Assembly: GCA_021927905.1 (NCBI GenBank)
Contig: BLLK01000046.1
Location: 496,001-560,000 of the forward strand
Direction: 5' to 3'
Origin: Chaetoceros tenuissimus
Lineage: Eukaryota > Bacillariophyta > Thalassiosirophyceae > Chaetocerotales > Chaetocerotaceae
DNA length: 64,000 bases
The position numbers and the translations under genes were made by a program. The notes beneath the pieces are model-generated. The model saw nothing but the letters and a program-made list of their open reading frames with translations, had not been told where the DNA came from and searched no databases. Below, piece after piece: positions 31,756-41,221 of the stretch. Each line of letters starts with the position of its first letter. Position 1 is the stretch's first letter.

Positions 31756-33801
31756 CTAAATCCCGCAAGTTACTGGACAGTTTGCATGAGAAGCATAATT
31801 GTTGCATCTCCATTCCTTCCTAGATACCCACTCACATGTCTTTAGATTGCCATTAGGAAGTTGAAACTTCCCTTCAGTATCATAAGCAGTACATGAAACA
31901 GCACAGGACACTGGGCAAAGAGAAGACACTTCAGCCGTACAGCGGTTATCAGGATTCATATAAGCCCACTTGCATGTCCTTAAAATAGAATTGACTGGGA
32001 ATTTTTCTGGTGTGTCTTGACAAGTGGTTGGAGGACTAGGATCTCCTGTTCCTCCTCCACATACACAACAATTTTCGTTTGCACCCAATGATGCACCCCA
32101 AATTTCACATCCATTTTCTTCGTTTTCATACCAATCACATCCATCTCCGTAGTAATCCTGCCATCCAGGTGTATCAACACAGCCTGTTGGAGGTGAAGGA
32201 GGAGCTACTGGAGATGCTACAGGTGCAGAAGTAACTGGGGAAGCTACTGGTGCCTTTGTTGGGGCCTTTGTTGGAGATGATGTTGGGGATGATGTTGGCG
32301 CTTTTGTTGGAGCCTTTGTAGTTGGAGACGGATTAGTAGTACCACCACCGCATACACAACATGCAATATTTGCTGTGATACCATTAGCATCTGCGTAATC
32401 GTCTCCGTGGACTTCGCAGTTTGTACCTTGAGCATACCATTCACAATTGAAGGTCTCGCCATATGAATCATACCAACCGACTGGTGAGTCAGTACATTCA
32501 TTTGGAGGTGTTGGAGATGGAGGGCTTGGACTAGGTGGTGTAGGACTAGGAGGACCATTCGATCCTCCTCCACAAACGCAACAGTGTACATTAGCTCCAG
32601 TGATTGCCGCCCAGTTTTCACAACGGTCACCAATTGCATACCAGTCACACCCATCATCGTACTCATCAACCCATCCACTTGTATCCACACAGTTTCCAGT
32701 AGGAGGAGATGGAGAAGGTGTTGTAGGACTAGGTGGCGATGGTGTTGGTGGAGATGGTGATGGAGGAGTTGGGCTTGGAGGAACTCCGTCACAAAAACCT
32801 GGCTTTGGACTACTATGTCCATCACAGATTGTATCCTTAATCCATGTCCACTGGCTGGAAATCTTTGAATACACTCCTGGTTTACCCGCCACGGCACACC
32901 CGATGCCCCACGACACAATTCCCACAAGCTTATTATTCTCTCTATCCATAAGTGGTCCCCCACTATCGCCTTGGCATGAGTCTTGACCAGGATCCGCTGC
33001 GCACATCATGTTGCTAGTGATGTCTCCACCATAGTTGCTGTTGCAGGTATCTTGTTCGACATACTTCACTTCGACATGATACAACTGGTTTGGAAACTGC
33101 GAACCATTTGGATTTTGATTACCAAAACCAATAGGCCAAAGAGACTTGTTGGTACCATAAGATGAAACAACATCACCACTATCCATAGGAACTGGGGTTA
33201 TGGTAGATCTTCTTTGTAGCTTCACCAAAGCAAAGTCGTTGTCTAGTGTGCCTCCATTGTAGCTTGGATGACTGATTGGCTGTCCACTCATTTGGATCAG
33301 CTCACTAGTCTGCCCACAATTGTTATTCCCATTGCATAGAGCTCCAATGATGAAACTATCAAACACTCCTACACAATGAGCTGCAGTCAACACATACTCT
33401 GGTGCAACAAGCATTCCTCCACATCCACCCCAAGAGCTGCCACTTCTAGCTTGAGCAAACCATGGATAAGTCCCAGCTGATACTGGATCTCCGTTAATGA
33501 TTCTTTGATTTGGACTTTCAGGCGCAATGTTATAGTTTTCTTGCACCCATGGCTTTGCGAACCATTCTGTACAAGTATCGGAGTCCCAGTTTGTAGGGTA
33601 TCTGCATAGGCAAGGAGGTTTGTCATGGTTGGCCTCGATAGAGCAATCTGGGGTCCATAGGTCGAGTTTTCTAGTAGCATCTATCTCAACTGTTGAAATG
33701 GTATTTTCCAAATGCTTTTCTTGCGCAAGACTTGCAGTACTTTGCTTGATCAAAGTGACAAGCAGCACGATAGCGGATGATACTTTTATTGTTGAAAACA
33801 T
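31756..33801 (-). CDS. Secreted S1 (trypsin-like) serine protease with Cys-rich ShKT-like modules
   Basis: 681 aa in one exon. A signal peptide (residues 1-24, ending STASLAQ) and a 75-residue propeptide with CLCRYP lead to the activation site R100-IINGDP. The catalytic triad is H142 (TAAHC), D189 (DNDFALVKL) and S280 (GDSGGP); D274 in the pocket position suggests cleavage after Arg/Lys. After the protease domain (to about 325) is a Pro/Ser/Thr-rich linker ([12 protein letters not shown] type), then several Cys-rich modules (pattern [13 protein letters not shown]..CxxxG), each ending CCVCGGG, resembling ShKT/SXC modules, and a different double module at the C terminus (CKWA...C..V..LCPVSC). 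The protein is likely secreted or wall-bound. Its closest neighbour, 34430-36759, is a tandem paralogue. Physiological target unknown. Confidence 0.9.
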   Translation of the reverse strand: MFSTIKVSSAIVLLVTLIKQSTASLAQEKHLENTISTVEIDATRKLDLWTPDCSIEANHDKPPCLCRYPTNWDSDTCTEWFAKPWVQENYNIAPESPNQRIINGDPVSAGTYPWFAQARSGSSWGGCGGMLVAPEYVLTAAHCVGVFDSFIIGALCNGNNNCGQTSELIQMSGQPISHPSYNGGTLDNDFALVKLQRRSTITPVPMDSGDVVSSYGTNKSLWPIGFGNQNPNGSQFPNQLYHVEVKYVEQDTCNSNYGGDITSNMMCAADPGQDSCQGDSGGPLMDRENNKLVGIVSWGIGCAVAGKPGVYSKISSQWTWIKDTICDGHSSPKPGFCDGVPPSPTPPSPSPPTPSPPSPTTPSPSPPTGNCVDTSGWVDEYDDGCDWYAIGDRCENWAAITGANVHCCVCGGGSNGPPSPTPPSPSPPSPTPPNECTDSPVGWYDSYGETFNCEWYAQGTNCEVHGDDYADANGITANIACCVCGGGTTNPSPTTKAPTKAPTSSPTSSPTKAPTKAPVASPVTSAPVASPVAPPSPPTGCVDTPGWQDYYGDGCDWYENEENGCEIWGASLGANENCCVCGGGTGDPSPPTTCQDTPEKFPVNSILRTCKWAYMNPDNRCTAEVSSLCPVSCAVSCTAYDTEGKFQLPNGNLKTCEWVSRKEWRCNNYASHANCPVTCGI

Positions 33802-34429
33802 TTTTTAGGCTTCTTCCTTCTTCCTTCTTTCAGAAAGTCTCACTGTATTTATGAGCACGACATATCTATTATTTTCAAACATTCTCCATTGTCTTTTCAT
33901 GAATGTGTGATGGGAGATCGTGCGAAGTTTTAGCAAAGATTTTTTTAAGCAGAAAAGTGAGCGTCTCAGTACATTTTGGTGCTTGTTGTAACTTTTGGGG
34001 ATAAAAAGATTTTGAAATCGATCGTGGCAAAAGTAGTCTTCATAACCTCTGATATATTTTCCAAAACATAAATAAGAAATCGTAATTTTTTGCATCCAAG
34101 CAGGGTATTGTACATTTACACACCAGAGTGGAAAGTAGTCTAGCTTCGGTTAGGCAAGAATTAGAAAGTTGTTGAAGTGAAAGTAGTGCAGTATTCGGTA
34201 TTCCTAATGGAGCACTTTACTTCATAAAGAGGAGGACAACTACATTGGTGACTACTAGCAGTGCTGCATGCTAAAAGCTCAAATATACACAAATAAATCG
34301 CAATTACTTTTCTTTGCTGTTACATAAATAAAATGTTCAGTGTATTGCCCATTCATTACTGACACATTCTCATATAAATTCAAAATGTAAATCACCGTGT
34401 ACGAGAGAGGATTATCGCAAATCATCATA
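33802..34429. other. Intergenic between tandem protease genes, 628 bp
   Basis: No supported gene. A 96-codon minus-strand frame at 33805-34095 shows no protein-like composition and lies directly upstream of the protease start. Confidence 0.5.
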
Positions 34430-36759
34430 TTAAACCCCAACTTCGCAAGTCACTGGACAGTTTGCATGAGATACATAATTGTTGCATCTCCTCCAGTCCT
34501 TCACAGATACCCAGTCACAGGTCTTCTGGTTACCATTTGGAAGAGTAAATTTTCCGATTGTATCGTAAGGAGTACATGTGTTTCCTGTCACATTAGCACA
34601 GGACGCTGGACAGAGAGTAGAGACTTGATCTGAGCATCGTCTTTCTGGTTTATTATAGGCCCACTTGCAAGATCTTACGTTCGAGCCAACTATGAATCTC
34701 TCTTCAGTGTCTTGACAACCAACTGGCGCAGAAAAAGGTGCAAAAGTTACCGGAGGAGAGACGGGTGCAGTTGTGGGTACATTCGTTGCTGGAGAAGCTA
34801 CTGGTGAAGATGTTGGCGCTACGGTTGGGTTTGAAGTAGGCTGAATAAGAAGAATATGACATTAGTAAATGGCACATAAAGAGACAATTGAATAGAATAA
34901 CTCTCGACGAAAAACTCACCGGTACTGTAGGACTGAGAGTTGGACTGCTTGTCGGAGCTTTCGTTGGTGCATTTGTTTGAGGATTACTTGGAGGTGGATT
35001 AGTAGTACCACCACCACATGCACAACACGCCATATTTGCTGTGATGCCATTAGCATCTGCAAAATAATCACCATAAATTCCACATCTGTTTTCTTCGTTT
35101 TCATACCAATCACATCCATCTCCATACTCATCAACCCATCCACTTGTATCTACACAGCCTGTTGGAGGTGAAGGAGGAGCTACTGGAGAAGGTACAGGTG
35201 CAGAAGTAACTGGGGAAGCTACTGGTGCCTTTGTTGGGGAGGAAGTTGGCGCTTTTGTTGGAGCATTTGTATTTGGAGACGGATTAGTAGTTCCACCACC
35301 ACATGCACAACACGCCATATTTGCTGTGATGCCATTAGCATCTGCAAAATAATCACCATAATTATCACATCTATTTCCTTCGTTTTCATACCAATCACAG
35401 CCATCTCCATACTCATCAACCCATCCACTTGTATCAACACAGTTTCCAGTAGGAGGAGATGGAGAAGGTGGGCTAGGACTAGGTGGCGATGGTGTTGGTG
35501 GAGATGGTGATGGAGGAGTTGGACTTGGAGGAACTCCGCCACAAAAACCTGGCTTAGGACTGCTATGTCCACTGCAGATTGTATTCTTTATCCATGTCCA
35601 CTGACTGGAAATCTTTGAATAAACACCAGCTAACAAAGAAAAAGGTGTATTCATGAGATGAATATGCTTTCTTTACCATAATGTCAAGATCAAATAAAAA
35701 TATAACTGGAAAAACTTACGATAGTTTGGAAGTGCACATCCAATACCCCAAGACACTACTCCCACTAGCTTATTATTCTCTCTATCCATAAGTGGTCCGC
35801 CGCTATCGCCTTGGCATGAGTCCTGCCCAGGATCTGCTGCGCACATCATATTGTCAGTAATACCTCCGCTATAGTTGTTGTTGCAAGTATCTTGTTCGAC
35901 ATACTTCACTTCGACATGATACAACTGGTTCGGATACTGCGGATCAATTGGGTTTTGGTTACCAAAGCCAATAGGCCAAAGAGACTTGTCGGTATCATAA
36001 GATGAGACAATGTCGTCACTATCCATAGGAACTGGTGTAATTGTGGATCTTCTCTGTAGCTTCACCAAAGCAAAGTCATTGTCGCTATAGTGAGAAAGAA
36101 AAGCGTATTAGATATAGACATGTGACAAGTTTCTTCAGTATTCCGCCAAATTATCATTATCATAAATCATACGTGCTGAAAGTGAGAAAAGCGAAACCAA
36201 CTTGTACTTACAGTGAACCTCTATCGTAGCTTGGATGACTGATTGGCTGTCCACTCATTTCGATCTCTTCACTAGTCTGCCCACAATTGTTATTCCCATT
36301 GCATAGAGCTCCAATAATGAAACCATCAAACACACCTACACAATGCGCTGCAGTCAAGACATACTCCGGTGCAACAAGCATTCCTCCACATCCACCCCAA
36401 GAACCTCCCCTTCTAGCTTGAGCAAACCATGGATAAGTCCCAGATGAAACTGGATCTCCGTCGATGATTCTTTGATTTGAGCCTTCAGGTTCTATATTGT
36501 AATTCTTCTGAACCCATGGCTTTGCGAACCATTCTGTACAAGTATCGGAGTCCCAGTTTGTAGGGTATCTACATAGGCAAGGAGGTTTGTCATGGTTGGC
36601 GTCGATAGAGCAATCTGGGGTCCATAGGTCAAGTTTTCTAGTGCTAGTGGCATCTATCTCAACAGTTGAAATAGCATCTTCCAAATGCGTTTCTTTCGCT
36701 AGACTTGAACTGGTTTGACTTGAGAGAACTAAAACCAATACAATTTTTGACAAATACAT
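34430..36759 (-). CDS. Secreted S1 serine protease, tandem paralogue with three introns
   Basis: Four exons (36759-36212, 36084-35720, 35629-34920, 34840-34430) with introns of 127, 90 and 79 bp, all GT-AG and frame-keeping, predict 677 aa. The start is the ATG at 36759, which gives a signal peptide ([21 protein letters not shown]). The protein repeats the paralogue at 31756-33801: the propeptide with [12 protein letters not shown], activation site [21 protein letters not shown] (made across intron 1), GDSGGP and a [12 protein letters not shown] stretch joined across intron 2. Pro/Ser linkers and two ShKT-like modules ending CCACGGG follow. The last exon holds the C-terminal double Cys module and has no start codon of its own, so it is missed unless spliced. 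Function as the first copy; secreted protease, target unknown. Confidence 0.9.
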
Positions 36760-37244
36760 TTTCTTTTTATCACTTTCTTTTCGGAAAAGGTTGTGGTTAC
36801 AATTCTTTTTGGAACTGGACAAAATTTTATGCAAGGTCTCGTGTAACATTCTACATTGAGATCTTGCAATCAAAAGAATTTGAGAATAAAAAGATTTTAC
36901 AAATGACTCTTTCTTCTAAAATATAACTATTTAGATTAAATCTATTCCAAAAAAGCCCATTCTTAGCTTTATTTCTATTGTTTTAGCACGGATCATTTCG
37001 ATAATTATGTCCAAACTATCGTGCCAAAATCGAGCTCATAACCTCTTTTCCTCCCAAAATTTTAACAGGATTAATTCATTCTCACAATGTAAAATAGCTT
37101 TTCAGCGAGCGGATCAGACATCAAACCGGTATTCTACCTCCTCCTCACCGTCACCATCTCTACTTTCACTTTCTTTTCCCCTTCTTGGTGATAGTAACAG
37201 ATTATTTTCCAATAACCATCCTGACTACAACCTTTTGAAGTGCA
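36760..37244. other. Divergent intergenic region, 485 bp
   Basis: Between the second protease (-) and the oxidoreductase-like gene (+). Nothing recognised beyond AT-rich sequence. Confidence 0.5.
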
Positions 37245-39296
37245 ATGAATGCTTTGCTTGAATTTTTGGATCCTCCTGAGACTCGGAGAACGTATAGCAA
37301 GTCCGAGTTGGAGGAAGACGAGCTGTCCGTTTCTAGCAGTCTTGATGAAGGAGATTTCACTTGTGGAGCACTCACTAGATGTAATGATGATACACAATCT
37401 AAGTTCTCATTCGATGAAAATGACAACAGAGAAAATGAGTTCGATGAGATAGACACCAGAGATGAAATTGTGTCCCCTCGCTCCCCTAGAAAGTTGACTA
37501 GAACTAAATCTTCTCTACTTAAGAAGCTTGGACGGATCGATAACTCAAATCCTGTGAAGATGACCAGGACCTTTACCCATACAAAGAATACTCTGAAAAA
37601 AGATCCCATGATTGGGAATAGGGTGAAGAAAGAGATTACTGTGATGGCCATAGGATCTAGATCTAGAGCTCAGGTTAAGGTCTCTGCTCCTTCTCGTGTT
37701 CCTTTCAGTATTTCAGGAATGAGTAATGCGAACCTAAATCAGAGATCAAAGAAGGATAACAGATTCAAGGTACCAGAATCAAGAACTGGAGGCATGTTTC
37801 ATAGAATTCAACCTCGTCCGGTCATGATGGATACGTCCAAATTTCCAGTTCCAAGTATCAAGGACAGGCCTGCACAATTGCAGCATCGAATTGCAGATAA
37901 CTATCATCCTCAGGTGAACAAGATCGATATTAATCCTCTCGAAGAAGATAGAAGTGCACAAGGACAAAAGTATGGAAACAAGTTGAAACGTCAAAATAGA
38001 GGAAAGAAAAAGAGCATGAAAAATAAGATTGGTTTCTTTGGGAGACAACAATCCAGTACAAATAATGATACCAGGAAAATGGGTAAAACCGGTGAGCTCA
38101 CAATTGACTCTAGAATTGACAAAGGAATCAATAAGGCGCCTGTCTCTGCCGTCAGCCATTCAAATGATGTAGATGACGACGTTTCCACAATTTCAGGAGT
38201 TGGAACTAAAGCATACTACAAAGCAGAAGGTAATATTGAAAATGAAGTCAATTCAGATGGAACCATCACCAATGCAAAAGTGTTTTACACTGAATATGGC
38301 AATGATCCATCCAGAACAATGTCAGTTGGACAATTTGATGAGCTCTTACTTCCAGAGGAACAATCTCTAAATGTCCTTGTAGAAATTGAAGCGTCCACTG
38401 TATCAAGAATGGATGCAAGGATTAGACGAAGAGAAATCAGCCTTCCAATTTATCAAACAGACAAGAGAATTTTTCCAGGATTGAACTTCATTGGAAACGT
38501 GAAGAAATGTGGAAATGTTGCAAAAGAATACGGGATAGAAGATGGAAAACGAGTTGCGGCTCTAGTTGGAAGTGGAGGAAACGCAAAGTATATCAGTATA
38601 GATGCAATGCAGTTGGTCAAGGTACCGGATGAAGTTTCTGCAGAAATGGCTGCAGTAGTTATTGATACCTATCTTCCAGCATTCCAGACATTGCTCATCA
38701 ACAAATCTTCAGAGGAAAGGTATTCTCCTACTGCATTGAATGGTCAAATTGTGTTTGTTCATGGAGGAATCACCAATATTGGTCAGGCTTTGATTGATAC
38801 TGCTTTGAACTTGGGTGCGAGTAAAGTATACACATCTGCAATTACGAAGCACCACGCGATTTTAAGATCGCGTGGAGCCGAAGTAATTGATCTAGATCCG
38901 ACTGCATGGCCAAGTGAAGTATTTGGAATTGTTGATTTAGTCATTGATCCGACAGCTGTAACGCCTGATAAGAGTACAATGGGTGTTCTAGTCTCTGGAG
39001 GAACATATGTTACATTTGGTGATAACAATTTGGGACAAAAACTATTGAATTCGATATCTACTTACACAAACAGAAGTGACATCAATAGTAATGTCTACCA
39101 TGGATTCCAATACTGGTTCCAAAACCTTGATAGAAGCAAGAAAGACCTCGCATGTCTCTTTTATCTGTTGAAGAAACAGAAAATTGCCCCTCAGGTAGCT
39201 GGAACATTGGCGCTGGATAAAATTGCAAAGGCGCACAAGTATCTAGATAGCGACAAACGAATCCAGGGAAGTTTCGTTTGCACTCCTCAAAAGTAG
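37245..39296 (+). CDS. Medium-chain (quinone-oxidoreductase-like) reductase with long N-terminal extension
   Basis: 683 aa, single exon. Residues 1 to about 340 are hydrophilic and basic, Ser/Lys/Arg-rich, with no known domain. From about 370 comes an MDR/zinc-independent quinone reductase fold: GroES-like half (LNVLVEIEASTVSRMDARIRR ... FPGLNFIGNVKKCG ... RVAALVGSGGNAKY), then a Rossmann half with a dinucleotide motif near GQIVFVHGGITNIGQALIDTAL (residues about 499-520; the Gly spacing GxxxIGQ is the variant used by NADPH quinone reductases). The catalytic zinc Cys/His pattern of true alcohol dehydrogenases is not evident. Similar proteins in diatoms have long acidic/basic N-termini. Substrate unknown. 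Converges on the ankyrin gene, 189 bp apart. Confidence 0.82.
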   Translation: MNALLEFLDPPETRRTYSKSELEEDELSVSSSLDEGDFTCGALTRCNDDTQSKFSFDENDNRENEFDEIDTRDEIVSPRSPRKLTRTKSSLLKKLGRIDNSNPVKMTRTFTHTKNTLKKDPMIGNRVKKEITVMAIGSRSRAQVKVSAPSRVPFSISGMSNANLNQRSKKDNRFKVPESRTGGMFHRIQPRPVMMDTSKFPVPSIKDRPAQLQHRIADNYHPQVNKIDINPLEEDRSAQGQKYGNKLKRQNRGKKKSMKNKIGFFGRQQSSTNNDTRKMGKTGELTIDSRIDKGINKAPVSAVSHSNDVDDDVSTISGVGTKAYYKAEGNIENEVNSDGTITNAKVFYTEYGNDPSRTMSVGQFDELLLPEEQSLNVLVEIEASTVSRMDARIRRREISLPIYQTDKRIFPGLNFIGNVKKCGNVAKEYGIEDGKRVAALVGSGGNAKYISIDAMQLVKVPDEVSAEMAAVVIDTYLPAFQTLLINKSSEERYSPTALNGQIVFVHGGITNIGQALIDTALNLGASKVYTSAITKHHAILRSRGAEVIDLDPTAWPSEVFGIVDLVIDPTAVTPDKSTMGVLVSGGTYVTFGDNNLGQKLLNSISTYTNRSDINSNVYHGFQYWFQNLDRSKKDLACLFYLLKKQKIAPQVAGTLALDKIAKAHKYLDSDKRIQGSFVCTPQK

Positions 39297-39485
39297 TGTA
39301 AATTGTATTTTGATGAATAGTACACCAGCTGATAAATGCTTGAAACTGTGAATCACCTAAGTTGTTGTAAGAACTTCGTACTTATTTTGCATGAACGCAA
39401 GATACATCCAACATTCATAATTATAAAAAAAGATTGTAAAGTAAAATTCATTACAAGAAAATATCAGAGTAGATTTGTATTATTA

Positions 39486-40787
39486 TTATTCAAATGCAAT
39501 GTTGTGACTACCAGCTCGAAGTTTTTTATTGCAAGCAATGATTAGTCTTTCTTCTTCAGTATCTTGACGCACAAGGTTCTCTACAAAATCAAGATTATCT
39601 GTACACGTCCTTTTCACTGTTTTATTTGAAGTTGTGTGCCCCGATATAGCTGAGGGAAAATTTCTAAGCAGTCTATATATGAGTGCATGCTCGCTTCTCT
39701 TACTGAATATTTCCAATACCTTTGGTAATATGAACTCTGGTAGATCTTTCAAGACTGCTTCTGGGTATGCGTCCAATATGTACAATAGGCCATCATCTCT
39801 TTTCAACTTTACTTGCACTGCCTTCTGAAATGGAAGCATGCCCTTCTCGTCCATAATCGATGCAATTTCTTCTGGATCACAATATCGTTTGTCAAGCAGT
39901 AAGTCAAAGATGTGGTCAAAATCTAAGTCAGCAACCATTTTCAAAGCACCTTTCTTTTGCATTGCTGCGACTTCAATAGCCGAGAATAAAATCATACGCA
40001 GAGCTTTATGCCAATTTCCATTCACCAAACCATTTTTGAAAAGCCCAGAACCATGAATTAAACAAATAACTAACTTCTTCCATGTGTTTATACATTTCAG
40101 AGTAAAATCCGAGCTATTCAAATAGCATTTATTACTCCAAATGACTTGTTTATTCCCTCGGTTCAGAAATGATAACTTTGTTACAACGACATGTATAGGA
40201 GACATTCCATTATCATCAGAACAAAAAAGACCACCCGCTTTCAATCCTTGCTCTTTGCCTTTGCAAATTAGCAATTCCACAATCTCTGGTGATCCTTGAC
40301 AGCAAGCTTCAAATAAAGGAATTCTTCCATGAGAATCCTTGGTTGCAAGTGCATCAGGATTTGCATCAATTAAGCTCTCTAGAGCTTCGCAACTTTGTGC
40401 TATTCTCGATGCAGCATGTAATGGTGTTTTCCAAAAGCGGAACTTTTCTAGAGCAAACCTAGGCTTTAGTTCTAGTAGTGTCGACATGATTTCTTTACTG
40501 CCATGGGGATTACTCAATGCCACACATATCAAATCATCAGTAAGTGCATCAGGATTCACTTCTAGTAATAAATGTACTGTAGAAGGAGGGACTGGACGAA
40601 CTTCATTTCGAAGAGCGATGTATAAAGGTGAGAAAGAATGATAGTCATTCTTTGGAGTATGATCAATCAGAACTTCATTTGGATGGGTGTGTATTCTTCT
40701 CTCCACAGATGTCCAGTTTGCTATAGCTTTGGAGTAATCTCCAGACGACTCAATGCCCATCAGCTGCTGCAGCGTTGACTGTGCCAT
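39486..40787 (-). CDS. Ankyrin-repeat protein
   Basis: 433 aa, single exon. Ankyrin repeats are visible in the first half (for example TPLHAASRIAQSCEALESLIDANPDALATKDSHGRIPLFEACCQGSPEIVELLICKG), spaced about 33 residues and matching the diatom ankyrin type in which NPDAL recurs. The C-terminal 200 residues are helical and less clear. Protein-protein interaction role is likely; partner unknown. A CRE palindrome lies 188 bp upstream. Confidence 0.82.
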   Translation of the reverse strand: MAQSTLQQLMGIESSGDYSKAIANWTSVERRIHTHPNEVLIDHTPKNDYHSFSPLYIALRNEVRPVPPSTVHLLLEVNPDALTDDLICVALSNPHGSKEIMSTLLELKPRFALEKFRFWKTPLHAASRIAQSCEALESLIDANPDALATKDSHGRIPLFEACCQGSPEIVELLICKGKEQGLKAGGLFCSDDNGMSPIHVVVTKLSFLNRGNKQVIWSNKCYLNSSDFTLKCINTWKKLVICLIHGSGLFKNGLVNGNWHKALRMILFSAIEVAAMQKKGALKMVADLDFDHIFDLLLDKRYCDPEEIASIMDEKGMLPFQKAVQVKLKRDDGLLYILDAYPEAVLKDLPEFILPKVLEIFSKRSEHALIYRLLRNFPSAISGHTTSNKTVKRTCTDNLDFVENLVRQDTEEERLIIACNKKLRAGSHNIAFE

Positions 40788-41221
40788 GATTAGTAATTAT
40801 GAATGGAGGTGATGAATTCTACTTTCAACAGTTAATATTTGGGGAGGAAAAGAAGTAACGAGAGTACCATACCTTATAATATGTAGCATGTTGAGTTGAA
40901 GGTGTCAAAAAAGAATAACCATATGACGTACAGTTCTAGAATTCTTTCCTTTTGTCAATTAGGTGAAATCAGCATGACGTCATCCATGGTCTGCTCCCTG
41001 CAGTTGGTACTTCATTGTCATTGGATGGATTCTTCATAGGATCTGTCTTCACAACTATGAGCCACAATTATGCAAGACCATTTTGGAATACCTTGTTCTT
41101 ATTATTATTATTTCTTCTGTTTGTTACTATCTTCATTTTCATTTTCATTTGGTATTCATATACTTATTTCCTTTTCATTTTTCTGACAAATACACTTTTT
41201 TCACTCTGATTTTGTGCGCAA
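40788..41221. other. Intergenic, 434 bp
   Basis: Promoter side of the ankyrin gene and 3' side of the giant gene. Contains a CRE palindrome (40975-40982) and a T-rich tract around 41095-41180. Confidence 0.5.
40975..40982. promoter_or_regulatory. CRE/bZIP palindrome TGACGTCA
   Basis: 188 bp upstream of the ankyrin start codon, in the orientation-free palindrome form. Confidence 0.45.

Noticed and set aside
33805-34095. 96-codon frame upstream of a protease gene
   Set aside because: Lies in the promoter gap, composition unlike coding sequence.
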